64,000 nucleotides of DNA, from assembly GCA_025200525.1 (NCBI GenBank), contig JANUSC010000362.1:62001-126000 (forward strand), read 5' to 3'. The first letter of the stretch is position 1. Every line of letters begins with the position of its first letter. The notes under the pieces are model-generated. The model was not told the origin of the DNA. It saw only the letters and a list, made by a program, of their open reading frames with translations, and ran no database searches. Below, piece after piece: positions 21,648 to 33,339 of the stretch. The translations under genes and the position numbers were made by a program. The stretch is from Camellia lanceoleosa (taxonomy: Eukaryota; Streptophyta; Magnoliopsida; Ericales; Theaceae).

Positions 21648-22793
21648 TGCCGCATCATTTGCATCATTGTTAGGGTTAGAGAGTAGGCAACTGCAATCTT
21701 CACTTACAATAGAGTCACCAGTTGAAGGCAAGGTCACTCTGACCCAGGGGTGTCAGGGCTGTGTAATTGAGGTGGCGGGTCGACAACTTCTATTTAATTT
21801 TGTACTGTTGGAAATGTCAGGCTTTGACGTTATCCTCAGTATGGATTGGTTGTTCACTTATCGGGCGATCAGAGATTGTTATCGGGAGAGAGTGATGGTG
21901 TGAACTACAAGCGGTGATTGTTTCACATTTCTGGGGTATAGGTACGGTAGATCCTTACCCTCCTCATACTACCCATGTGGCTGGGGCCAATTTAATTGTC
22001 TTTTAGCAACCCTTTTTGATGATGGAAGTGATGTAGTCCATGATGAATTTCCAAAGGTAGTATGTGAATACCTCGACGTCTTTCCTGCAGACCTCATAGA
22101 GTTACCTCCTTATCGGGAAATTGAGTTCACCATAGACTTGCTTCCGGGTACGACACCTATCTCCTTGTCGCCATATAGGTTTGCCCTAACTAAATTGGTG
22201 GCCCTGAAAGAACAATTGCAAGAGTTACTTAATAAAGGCTTTATACGCCCTAGCACCTCACCTTGGAGAGCCTCAGCTTTGTTTGCGAAGAAGAAAGATG
22301 GGTTCTTAAGATTGTGCATAGATTACCGTAAATTGAATCAAGCCACAATTAAGAATAAATATCCCTTGCCCAAGATAGATGATCTCTTCGATCAACTTAG
22401 AGGCTCTCATTGTTTTTCAAAGATAGATTTAAGGTCTGCTTATCACCAAATCCGAGTTAGAGAGGAGGATATTCCCAAAACTACTTTTTGTACCCGATAT
22501 GGTCATTACGAGTTCTGGGTTATGCCCTTTGGGTTGACTAACGCTCCAACCACATTCATGGATTTAATGAATAGGATTTTTAGAGAGTTTCTTGACAAAT
22601 TCGTGGTCGCCTTTGTAGACGATATTCTTATCTATTCACCTTTTGAGGAGGAGCATGAAGGGCATCTTCGTGCTATACTGCAACTTCTTAGAGAGCACCG
22701 TTTGTACGCAAAACATGAGAAGTGTGAATTCTGGCTCTCTGAAGTGAAGCTCTTGGGTCACCGTGGCTTGACTTTTCGATCTTCTTTCAGAGA

Positions 22794-25700
22794 TGACTAG
22801 CCCCACACTTCGGACTCTCGCGGTTCCGAATCTAATCTCACAAGTGCAACATGAAATAGATAAACACCAAAGAGTTCAAATCCGGCAAATCTCTTTGAAA
22901 ATCGATTTTGAATCAAAATGCCAAAAATGGACTGCTTTGCTAGATACAGAGTAGCCACCTAAATATTTTTGGAAAATTTAGGAAACCCAAGACTTGTGTC
23001 AAAGGCCACTTATCCATCATCACAAAACTGTCTCAGCTCGGGAACTTAGGTACGAAAGGGGAAGGTCATGAATTGAGCACCCCACTCAACTGATCAAAGA
23101 TCAGCCTCTACTAATCATGATGTGATTCTTATTTACATTATATGCTCTTGTTCCGATTATTGTTAGGCTAACCTTACTATGTGTTGCACACAAGTATAGA
23201 CTAATTTGCAAAAATTGGAACACTTTGATTTCATATATGTTTGGAAATTGTTTTGAATACATGTCACTCAAAAAAAGTGAGTTTGTATGTACATTAATCA
23301 ATGTATTCCAATTCAAGAAATTAGCCTTCATCCACAGACATTCAAACAGATATAGCACTTAAGCACTTAGCCTCATGGTAATCATGCTCAACATGGCAAC
23401 AATCACACTTATGCAATATGCTAAAGTAATAAATGCTGACCTAGTACTCCAAGGCAAGCAAAAAGAAATAAAATAGTTCATAAAAAATGCATGATCCTAA
23501 ACAATGCAAATGACTAATGCAACACATACAAGAATGCAATTAATAAGCTTGGCTACTAATTATGACATGTGAATTGATTTGAGAACATGTGGTTTAAACA
23601 CGTATTCAACGAAATAATAAACAACAATGCTTATTAGAATGATGAACCGAGCCTGATGCATGCAAGACAAATGAATGCAAATCATGAGAAATGCTAAACG
23701 AAATGTGATGTGCTACGCTATCCATCATTAGCGGATAAAGAAAAGGGAGAAAGACGTAGGATTGGAAGACATACACATTATTACATTTGTTGCCCTCACG
23801 CAGGGGGGTCCGAATAAATGAATTAGCTAAGCTAGCTAACTAATTATTACAACGCCGCACTTAACTAACTATTCTAGCTAATTAAATAATTACAACACAA
23901 TATTAATTATCCTAACTAATTAATTACAACACAAAATTAACTAGCTACTTCAACTAATTAATTACATTAAGGAATTTAATTAAGTAATTAATTACAAGTT
24001 ATACAACATACTACTATTAACAAATGTAACGGATCCCAAGAATCGAGGGATGGTTCATGCACGGATGTGGATTCCCACCTGAAAATGCTCTTCGTTTTGC
24101 TACCAGAATGCTTCTGTTGCATAGTCAGTAGATTGCACTAATTTTTTTTTACCTTAGTTTCTGCTCTGTCCTGTAGGAAATTGTACTCTCCCTTGTGGGA
24201 AAAAGTGGCCGGCAGCCCAAAAGTAGTGGCCAACCGGCCACTAATGTTGAATTTCTCCAGCTGCAACAGATGATAAACAAAGCACAAATAGAGCATTCTC
24301 AAGGGATGTTTGTCCACCATGCCTCTCCTTATCATCAAACAGCTCAAAGAAGGGGTAGGCTTGATTCGCAAGCCATCAATCAGTGCAAATTCAATGCGTG
24401 ATGACTTATGAACCAAGGGGTACAATTTCAATAAATGGTAAGTGAAGACTAACAAAACCTCGTCCCTATCATGGATTTGATCAATGGAAGGTGTTGACAT
24501 TGACTCTTAAACCATTTTCATCACTAACAAGTATGAGACGACTCAAGACTCAATGGGTTCAATTAACATCCGATTGAAGCCCAAACCATTTCATTATCTT
24601 GCGTCATTTTAACCCCAATTTTATTACACCATTTTAATTACCTTCCATTCATTAGTCAACTAAGTCCAATAATGAGTTTTAAGTCCACTAATGGAAAAGA
24701 GTGTCAAACCAAATGTTGTTTTAGGCATGAGAGAGACACCATGCCATTGGTAATGAACCCCCAAAGGGATTAAACCATTAAGCACAATACCTCTATCTCT
24801 ACTTTAAACAAGCAATTGGTTTGAAACAACTTTCAAGGCCACAAAAGGACCCAAGGAATGAGAGTAGTGTAGAGGTGATTAAGAGGTCAGCACAAGTATG
24901 AAAAGCAAGAAATAACTGCTACCAACTCGAATAGGTTGGTGGCCAAGGCCTAAATCACTAAGCCTATGAGGACCATTACACTACAAGCATGCAATACAAA
25001 GCATAAATGAGACTAACACATAATAACAATACTAAATTAGCTCAAAACAGTGCAAGAATTAAAGTGAAAATAGCTAAAAGAGTAAGCTAAAAAAAACATG
25101 GAGCAATTAAGCTAATAAACAAGCACAAGGAGATGAGGCTACCCCCCTCGATTTTTGGGACTTCAAAACATGATTTTTAGCCTCTGGAAAACTCTGAAAA
25201 CCAGTGGTAAAAAGTTCAAAAAAAGTTGATGAAAAGGTGGGAAACACAAGGGTAAAAACCTATGAAACAAGGTTCAAAGAAGGGTGATCCACCTCTCTAC
25301 CTTTAAGGGATTTAAACCACATGTTTCAACCCAAAAATATAGATGATAACCAACTCAAAAATAGCAAGAAAAGATGAGAAAGAGATTGTACAAAAAAACT
25401 AGAATGTATACCTCTTCAATAGGAATGATCCCTTGAATTTTCAAACCACTAATTCACACTCTTAAGTGTTAAAATGCAAGCTTAAGCACCTCAGCAAAGA
25501 TCCCTCAACGTTTGGCTTAGAGTGTCTAGGCAAAGGTTATGTAAGTTGCAAAGGAGAGAGAGAAATGTAAAGAGAAATATTTTCCAAAATTTTTGCTCTC
25601 CAAAATTTTCTAACCCTAAAAAAATGAGAGGGAGTCATCTATATATAGAAATATATGAGACCATTGTAGAAATATCCATACAGACACAGCTGGTGCAGTG

Positions 25701-25986
25701 CATGCATCTATGGAGACAGCTGGCAAAAAGATCTGAAAATTTACACAAGTGGCTGCCAGGCCACTAATAATGGGTGGCAGGCCACACAACTGGGTTTTTA
25801 GGTCCTTGGGATGCCCAAGCCTGAAAAACTACTGTTTTGGTCCAAAGCAAGGCACAAGGTTTGTAGGTTCAAAATTGAGGTTTCCTGTTGAGGAAATCAA
25901 GTATTTGACAAGCATACACATTCATCATTGAGTGATCAATCAATGGCGCCCAAGTCTTAAAGGCCATCAAAAATGAGGTGTCTACA
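22794..25986 (-). mobile_element. 3' LTR of Tat/Ogre-like element C
   Basis: About 3.2 kb, ending at the right in GAGGTGTCTACA next to a PPT, and related along its length to LTR D (for example ATGGACTGCTTTGC, ACAGAGTAGCCACCTAAATAT, GGTAATCATGCT, GACATACACA). The left boundary is uncertain: TGACTAGCCCC at 22794, or up to 30 bases further left. A minus-strand TATA box lies at 25639-25648. The element is inserted in the RT of element B. ORFs of 60-120 aa here are not conserved between the related LTRs. Confidence 0.75.
25639..25648 (-). promoter_or_regulatory. TATA box of LTR C
   Basis: CTATATATAG, palindromic, about 340 bases inside the minus-strand LTR start. GC-rich motifs, including GGCCACTAAT (25759-25768), lie upstream on the minus strand. 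Confidence 0.5.
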
Positions 25987-26001
25987 GTTGCCCCTTTTTG
26001 A
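25987..26001 (-). other. Polypurine tract of element C
   Basis: The minus strand reads TCAAAAAGGGGCAAC directly before the LTR start TGTAGACACC. It is nearly the same as the PPT of D at 49493-49507. Confidence 0.8.
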
Positions 26002-27014
26002 CAGAGCTTGGAGTCATGAAATGACATGAGTGAATGTCAAAGCCCAAGGCCGTAAGACTTGGGCAAACAATCAAAACATAAATTAAACTGGTTGAGCTCG
26101 CAAGCTGCCTACGTATCCTTTAGCAAGGAATCAAACCAGCGTAGTTCAAGGGCAAGATGCAAATGATATACACAAAAAAGTATATTTTGAAAGTTGGACT
26201 CACACGCTTTGCAAAGCCAACTATTTTGAAAATTCATGATCATGCCAGGTGATGCACTAGGAAATAACATATGCAATAAGTAATAACAAGATAACAACAT
26301 ATGAATGAGCATCAAGCTTAAATTGAAATGGGTTTCACGTGGAAAAAACTAAAACACAAACTCTAACCACGCTGAAGCCGTGAAAAGATGAGAGAAAACC
26401 GCTCAGGGTCGCGTTTCACGTGTCCTGAGATAACTCTACCCACGTTGAAATCATGAGAAGATGAGAGAAAGACCACTCAGGGTCACGTTTCACACGTCCT
26501 GAGATAACTCTACCCACGCAAAAATCATGAGAAGAGGAGAAAAACCGCTCAGGGTCACATTTCATGCGTCCTGACATAACTTTACCCACGCTGAAATCAT
26601 AAGAAGAGGAGAGAAACCGCTCAGGGTCACGTTTCACCCATCCTGAGATAACTCTACCTACACTGAAATTGTGAGAAGATGAGAGAAACCACTCAGGGTC
26701 GCGTTTCACGCGTCCTTAGATGACTCTACCCATGTTGAAATCGTGAGAAGAAGAGAGAAATCACTCAGGGTCGCGTTTCATGCCTCCAGAGACAACTCTA
26801 CCCACGCTGAAATCATGGGAAGAGGAGAGAAAGACAGCTCAGGGTTGCGTTTCACGCGTCCTAAGATAAAAACCACTCAGAAATCGCTCAGGGTTGCATT
26901 TCACACATCCTAAGATAAAAATCGCAAAGGATCGCGTTCCACGCGTCCTGAGATAAAAACCACTCAAGATCGCGTTTCACGTGTCCTAAGATAAATGCAA
27001 AAGTATGAGATTGT
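26002..27014. repeat. Untranslated end of element C with an array of about 72 bp units
   Basis: 26340-26995 holds about nine copies of a unit of roughly 72 bp (ctcagggtcgcgtttcacgc, then cctgagataactctacccac, then a gaaatcatgagaagag stretch). The last copies are shortened to about 40-55 bp. A 97-aa minus-strand ORF is only the translated array. 26002-26340 resembles the same position in D (gtgaatgtcaaagccca), without coding potential. Confidence 0.75.
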
Positions 27015-27019
27015 ACGAT
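27015..27019. other. Left target duplication of element F
   Basis: ACGAT, repeated at 37452-37456. Confidence 0.85.
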
Positions 27020-27419
27020 TGTGGTGAAAGGGTTTGGGAATACTCTTCAGATCCTGGTAGACGACAATGATCCTCAGCTAGTCACCTGCAAAGATACAAA
27101 TACTCCGGTCGGGGGTACCGGAATTAGCACTCCGACGGACAAGTCAGTTCTTCTCCTCAAGAAAGCTTGTTCACTAAGTTTTTAGAAGTGATTCTTACAT
27201 ACCTTTACAAATCTGAAGCTCTTGTATTTATATCCATTCTCTGGGCCTCGGGGCCTGGGCCTACTTTTTCAATCATTATCTTTTCCTCTATTCGGCTCTA
27301 GGGATCCTTCCCCATTCGGTCTATCTATCCTATTCAAATTTCGTATCCTTGCGGGATATCTGGCTAGCGCCAAGCTTCAAATATACCTCCTTTATCCTCG
27401 CCAATTATTCGCCACCACA
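27020..27419 (-). repeat. 3' LTR of element F
   Basis: TGTGGTGAAAGGGTTTGGG...GCCACCACA. TATA box on the minus strand at 27225-27232 (TATAAATA). It differs from the other LTR by a modest number of substitutions and small indels. Confidence 0.88.
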
Positions 27420-27440
27420 ATTGCCCTCCAAACTCCTCTG
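27420..27440 (-). other. Polypurine tract of element F
   Basis: The minus strand reads GAGGAGTTTGGAGGGCAAT directly before the 3' LTR. Confidence 0.7.
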
Positions 27441-27796
27441 ACGGCAGGCTAATCTGCGTGTTTGGTTCGTAATTTGAGAAGTTTAGCGTCAGCGGCTTGC
27501 GTGCCCCAATATATGTTAGGAGGCGCACCTTTTGCTCATCATTACGCTTTCCGCCTATTCATGTGTATCTCAAAGATTTATTGCGATTTGAAACTTCGGT
27601 CTTTTGAATTCTCGTTTGCCGATTTTTACGAGACTTTTGGATCGCCAAGGCATATCCCTCCATGACTCGTGTTTTCTCGCAACTTCTTCCGCCTTCCCTG
27701 TCTCATCTGCTCCTCGTAAGTTTTCTTATCCCTTCTTTGTAATCCTATTTTCCGTTTGCTATTTTGGCTTCGGCGAATACTTAGTTCTTTGCTAAG

Positions 27797-29861
27797 ATGG
27801 CCAAACATTTGAAAGACCTCCTTTTTGAGGGTCGTATCTTTGGTTTCCGGCAACATTTTTCTATTCCTGACGACGTCCATTTATCCCTTGTAACGGACAA
27901 CGCTCTCGACATGGAGAGGGAAGACCAAAACACGATCGTATTCCCTCTTTTATCCATTGCTGAGGGCGGAGTTCGTTTCCCCCTACACCCACTTCTTAGG
28001 GCCGTTCTCCGCTATTGGGGTTTGATTCCTTCTCAACCTAATGTAAATTTCTTTCGAATCATCATGGTGGTAGTAGAGTTGAATCGACGCCTTAGGATCA
28101 ACCTTGGGATTCCGGCCATTCCGCATTGTTACGCCTTAGCCAAATCCTCCGGTCGGCTGGGGCAATATTTTCTCAGGGCCAAAGATACTGACCATCACTT
28201 GGTGACCATGCTTGCCAGTTCTGGTAAACGGGTTGACGACGTGATGGTCAACGTCCAAGGTAATTGGGAGTTCGTCAAGGAGGATCGCCGACCCTATTCC
28301 TGCATATAAGGGTGACCCAGTTGCCACGCAATGTCTTGTTTGTTGGACTATCTCTTATTCGGCTCCTTTCCTAAATCGCTTTTTATCTTCTCGCAGTAAT
28401 AGGTTAAAGAAAATCGACTTGCTGACAACGTGGTTCTTGGGAAATCAAGATCCACTCGATATTTCGCCGCCCAAGCATAACAATGCAAGGAGAGCCGCCC
28501 ATATTCTCCTTGATTTAACCCACTTACACTACTTTCTCTGCTGCGGATAACATCCCGATCCCAGCAGGTAGTCAATAGCTCTCGTCCCCTGTCTTTCCCC
28601 GCTTCAAAAACCTTAGGCGATCGGTCAGAGATTCTCGATTCGGGGAAGACGCCGAGCCATTGTGGTGATTGTCGATCCCATTGGGAGTCTCTCGAGGGGG
28701 TTGTAGAGGGCGACAAGGCCGTACGCTCGGCATCTGAGGCCACCGAGCCATCCGCCTCAGGACGAACGGATTTCTCTTCCGGGGATATTTTTGCGAATTT
28801 GGGGGATCTACCCGGCGATTTCTTGGAGGGTATGGCGAAGGAAAGCCTAACGCAGATGGCACGTAAAAGAAATGCCGAGCGGATGGCCGCCCGAAAGAAG
28901 GCCGAATGCGCCGCATCAGATCCCAGCTTGATCAAGCCCTTCGTACCCGTTTCTGAGGGGACGGTTGAGGTTGCTGCGTCCGATACGGGAAAAGAGGGTG
29001 GAGAGCAGGCCGATGGGGAACGGCTGATTCCGGAGCATGGCCAAAAGCGTGGTGTCGAGGGAGAAACGAGTTCGGAAGCTGGCCCCGCTAGCAAACGGCC
29101 TCGGCTTGAAGAACCGGACGTGATCGCTCCGTTTGTTATTCAGCCGAAAATCAGGGGTATGCCGATTTTATCCGACACTTCGGCCGTTGAGGATCCAGCC
29201 GTGGCTCTGAGCCTGGCGGTTTCAATTTCACTGCCGGCTGACAACAAAGCCTTCGGTGCCGTGCCTGACGTTATGGCCGTTGCCCTAACTGCTCAATTGG
29301 CACTCCTGGTAGGTCGCCTTAATCTCGCTCTTGTTTGTTAAAGGTGTCTAATCATACCGAATTGTTTTGCAGACGATCGGAAGGATCGCCGACTTGGGTC
29401 GTTGCTTGCGTGATGCGCTCGGGAGAATTGACCATTTGGAAATAGAGTTGCAGGGTCAGAAAAGTAGGGCCGAGTTCAAAATTATGAGAGCTGAAATGGA
29501 GAGCGCGCGAGCCGAAGCGGAGAAAGAGAGGGCTCGCGTCGCCGAACAGCTTCGTGTTGATGCTGAGGGTAGGGCAAATGCGAGCGACGAATCGCTCAAA
29601 CTTTCAAAGGAAGCACTTGCTGAAGCGGAAGCTCAGTTAGAGGAGCTTAAGGCGGCCCGCGATAAAGCAGAATCGGAGGCCTTTGAGGCAGGGAGAGGCG
29701 CCGCTCTGACGGAATTTGTTGAAGAAGTGTCCAAATTTGAGAATCGCGGGTTCAAACATGGGTGGCTCAAAGCCCTTGCTACCGCTGAGGTTACATTGGA
29801 TGTGCCAATTCCTTATGAGCAGGTGGACGTTGAGCCACTTGAGTCCGATACCGACGAATGA
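27797..29861 (+). pseudogene. Antisense Transposase_28/gypsy-type gene of element F
   Basis: Exon 1 (27797-about 28309) starts MAKHLKDLLFEG and contains FSIPDDVHLSL, IAEGGVRFPLHPLLRAVLRY, GLIPSQPNVNFFRIIMVVVE and VQGNWEF. These resemble the plant 'putative gypsy type transposon' (Transposase_28) domain. A second coding stretch follows an AG near 28397 (IDLLTTWFLGNQDPLDISPP) with disruptions. A third (about 28640-29308) is charged and low-complexity, with a basic SKRPRLEEP that could be a nuclear signal. An intron 29309-29372 (GTAGGT...TTGCAG) leads to a coiled-coil exon 29373-29861 (EKERARVAEQLRVDAEG, FENRGFKHGWLKAL) ending in an acidic SDTDE. The gene runs opposite to gag. Biochemical function unknown. 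Probably no longer intact. Confidence 0.65.
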
Positions 29862-31087
29862 TCTGGGAGCCGTTTACTGCGCAGGCGTCTTTTTGTTTTT
29901 GTTTTTCTTTTTGGATAGTGCTTTGTTGGTTCAGGGTAGTTTTCATGTATAAATTGGTTAGCATCTGTGCGCAATTTATTAATGAAAATTTCCTTGTAAT
30001 TTTTGCTACCACCGCACATTTTGTATGAAAGAATTTTTGTGGTTTAATTTTAATGAAAGAGTTCTGTGTTTGTCAATGCATTTGGTAAAATGGAATTGCA
30101 TATACTGTGGGGAAATCCTGATTTGTGAATCTGCCCTTGCCCCAGTGGGTTCATAAAAAGAATTCTAGCTCTGAATCAACTTGTGAGCCGGCTGGGGTAC
30201 TTGGTCCGAATAGATTGATAAATCTGCTCTTGCCAGTCGACTCGTGAGCCGGATGATTTTACTGTGGCACGAATGATTTTATCTAGAACTCTTCTAAACA
30301 AGCCGTACATAGAATATCGTTTGTTCAAACTTTAGTTTTTTCCTTGCTTGAATCTAAAGTCGCTAACCACTGAAGGTAGAGAGGAAAAGATTGGTTAATA
30401 TCTGGGTTCCTGCAGATTTCATACATATCCCATCAAAATCACCATTTGCAATTTCACTGCCCACTGATCTTGGATCCTTGGGCTCCGAATCCGGAGGCTT
30501 ATTCGGCCCTAAGGTGTCATGCACCAAAGGGGGCTCTGAATCCAGCCGTGGCTCTGAGCCTGGTGGCTTCAATTTCACTGCCTACTGATCTTGGATCCTT
30601 AGATTGATGAATCTGCCCTTGCCCCAGTGGGTTCATGATAAGACCTCCGGCTCTGAGGGATCAATTCGTGAGCCGGCTGGGGTAGTTTAGCCGAATAGAA
30701 CCGCTGAAGGTAGAGAGGAAAAGATTGGCCAATATCTGGGTTCCTGCAGATTCAATACATATCCCATCAAAATCACCATTTGCAATTTCACTGCCTACTG
30801 ATCTGGGACTCTTAGATTGATGAATCTGCCCTTGCCCCAGTGGGTTCATGATAAGAACTCTGGCTGAGGGATCAATTCGTGAGCCGGCTGGGGTACTACG
30901 CACTTAGGCTGAAGATCTTGAGCCAAAAGGTTGTCCTGCCGTCAACCTATTCGGCGTCAGGCAATTGGGTTTCGCGACTAATGAACTTGCCTCGATCGTG
31001 ATGCCTCTGCGAGTGTTAAATGATCAAAGCCACAACTTTTAAGAGTCTAGTAGGTATCTGATTCAAACTCCTGAGAGAAAATCTATT
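29862..31087 (+). repeat. Spacer with a duplicated block of about 330 bp
   Basis: 30368-30660 and 30702-30895 share GGTAGAGAGGAAAAGATTGG, ATATCTGGGTTCCTGCAGAT, CAATTTCACTGCC(C/T)ACTGATCT and GAATCTGCCCTTGCCCCAGT. Between the copies, 30481-30533 holds one unit of the tandem array found at 33340-34865 (TCCGAATCCGGAGGCTTATT). 29862-30360 looks like the 3' untranslated region of the upstream gene. No coding sequence is supported. Confidence 0.55.
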
Positions 31088-32021
31088 GTGCGTATGTCGA
31101 ACAAACTCTTCTTTAACATCAAAGGGGAAGCCAAGACATTGGCTGATCTTGGCAGTGATATGGATCAAAGTGAACACCGTGGTGCGCCCTTGCGTGCTGG
31201 GAGTAAGAGTTCTATCGGTCGAGAGAGGCGTCAATCTCCTCGACGTCGTAGTAGGTCGCCCAAACGGGACAGGCAGTCTCATGGGAGATCGCCACACGCC
31301 CAAGTTGAAAGGAGATCAGACGCGAATCTGTGCCCATTAAGTTTTGCAGTATTCGTGAAGAATAAGCCCATGACGGAAGCAGACTCGATCGTGCGAGATC
31401 CAGACGTGGCGGTCGAGTTTGCTCGACAAATATTTCCTCCGGAAGTTCAGCAATCAATGGTTGGTCGTCAGGACTACGAAGTGTTTCGCGAGGGCATTCA
31501 TGGGGCGGTGAAAGGGCTCTATACGGCTTATGAAGTCGGCATGCGATTGCGCGCCGCCCGCCGAGAAATGGAGAAAAAGGATGAGCATATCCGCAGTTTG
31601 GAGGCTCGCGTGGAGGAGGCTGAACGCGAATTAAGGAAGATCAAAGCGGCTCAAGTACAACCAAAGAAGGCGGTGAATCCAACGTGGAAGAGAGGGTTAC
31701 CAATGCTTATAAGCTACCGCCATTGCCGATCGTGAAACGGCGAGCATGTTCGCATTGGAGTCCGCCAAGGGGAGGTCTTATGAGAAAGGTTTTCACGAAG
31801 GGCGCTTGGTTGGAATCCAAAAGACCAAGGAGAAGCTTGCCGAAGAGGTTTGCCGATGTGAAAATCGTGGGTTCAGATATGGTTGGATCAAGGCATCTCA
31901 AGTCACCGAATCTCTTCGCTTGTCAGGCATTGATTCGGCGTCACCTCTCTACCGCAGTAAGGACTTTCCGTTTTCTGCTTTCGAGGTTGAGAAGAGTGAG
32001 GATGAGGGCGATGCCGTATGA
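31088..32021 (+). pseudogene. Second antisense gene remnant in element F (coiled-coil part)
   Basis: 31088-31735 encodes an Arg/Ser-rich stretch (RRRSRSPKRDRQSHGRS), then ADSIVRDPDVAVEFARQIFP and a coiled coil (RREMEKKDEHIRSLEARVEE). After a stop and a frameshift near 31700-31745, the third frame continues with MFALESAKGRSYEKGFHEG and CENRGFRYGWIKASQ, ending in an acidic EKSEDEGDAV. The CENRGFRYGWIKA motif parallels FENRGFKHGWLKA of the gene ending at 29861, so this is a diverged second copy of the same C-terminal module. It lacks the N-terminal domain. A polyadenylation-like AATAAA follows at 32085-32090. Confidence 0.55.
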
Positions 32022-33339
32022 CTTTAATTATTGTAAGGTTCAAACGCTGGTCACGTTTGCAATTATGTAATTTCTTGGTTTTTTGAATAAAAGACGCTTT
32101 ATTGAAAATATCAAATTGTCTCCCGCATTCGGCGTGTGCGTGTTTAATTTGATTGCATAAATGTTTGGATAGATGTAAATACATCAATCGGACGCATGTT
32201 AAATCGAGGCGCCGATTCGTTGTGCGTGATCGGCCTCCATGTAATGGCCGTTTACTTTTGAATAAAGCCATTGCGGCGTGTTGTTGAAATTTGAAGAAGC
32301 CGTGAGTCAGGGATCGGAGGGGCTACGGCGTTTTGACTTAGCTCGAATGCCAGATGTCTAGCCGATTGGGCTAGGTAATTTTTTTACCCTTGCGCAGCCT
32401 ATGCACGCGCGTTTTAGCCAATCGTTGGGTTAATTAGGTCATGGAGAATGTTGACTGACGCTTGTGTTCGTGGAGTTTAGTGTTAATAAAATCACTTCGG
32501 GATTTGGGCCTCGAGATCGTGGCCATTACTGAGAATAAAAGCGGCAGGCGCCTCATGCAATCAAGCATATTTGGTTCTCCAGCATCTATTGCGTGGCATG
32601 ACCAATAGGTCTTACCATCGGATGGTGATGATAGTTGCAGGAGCTCAAATTCCGGCCAAACTTGGCGCTTAAATGGTTTGCGGCGGAGGATTCTCCATTT
32701 GCGGCGGAGGATTCTCCGGTGTGGGAGGTGGACTGATGAAAGGAGAAACTGGAAACACGTCAGTCTCCAAGTCGTCGAAGCAGATCACCCCGAAAGGAAA
32801 CACAACGACCGCTACCCCTAACCTCCCTTGTCTTGGATCTTGGCCTTGACATTGTCGATGGTGTCAGAGGCCTGGCGACATGCCGATTCAGGCGCGGTTA
32901 GATCGATGCGTTTTGAGGTGCGATGGTTGTTGAAATGACAAGAGTTGAGTCGATGGGTTGATTTGTCTTAGAAGTTAGAGATAGATATTGTAATGTTCGA
33001 ACGCGGATTGCGTCTATGTAACAACTTTTTAATGAAATAAAAAGTGTTATTTCATATAGTTGAGTCTTATTCTGAAAATGTTTTGTTTTAGCTATGCCGG
33101 ATGAATGTTCCTGATCCCAACTTTAGTGGTTAAGTACGTCATTTCGTATGGTTCAATAGTTTGCTATTGGAACTTTTGTGTGGCTTTAATATTTTAGCTT
33201 AAATATTTTTCCTGTATTCAGGGATCGGCCCTTGCCTTAGGCGGGATGCGAGTTTAACTGGAATGGGTCGTACTCGTGGGCTGGCTAAGGTACGCCTTGT
33301 CCGGCGAACCATATTAGTGATTGCGGCTTAATGAGTTGA
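32022..33339. other. Non-coding internal DNA of element F
   Basis: No ORF of interest. A short direct repeat, TTTGCGGCGGAGGATTCTCC, occurs twice at about 32678-32718. 33220-33290 resembles the 'cccttgcc...gggctggctaagg' stretches near 30120-30260. Confidence 0.45.

Larger units (their letters stand above)
18202..22765 (+). pseudogene. Gag-protease-RT polyprotein of element B, interrupted
   Basis: One reading frame runs from the ATG at 18202 (MSGHARVCNRP) through gag, protease and RT with no frameshift. It carries in-frame stops at 18556, 18592, 19060, 19258, 19405, 19468 and 21901, and a solo LTR inserted at 19605-21642. Gag has the ARQWW and AFVQAFQDKF retrotransposon-gag signatures and two zinc knuckles (CYRYGQMDHKVAKC, and one with a stop inside). 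Protease has LTDSGASHSFI. RT has [40 protein letters not shown] and the catalytic [11 protein letters not shown] ends after LLGH (22761), where element C begins. RNase H, integrase and chromodomain are not in the window. Domain order and RT sequence fit Del/Tekay chromoviruses. Confidence 0.85.

Noticed and set aside
26400..26995. CRISPR-like array of regularly spaced repeats
   Set aside because: The units are contiguous degenerate repeats without unique spacers, in plant retrotransposon DNA.
28348..29094. 248-aa minus-strand ORF in element F
   Set aside because: It lies entirely opposite the antisense gene 27797-29861, whose frames show domain similarity; it is a GC-rich shadow frame.
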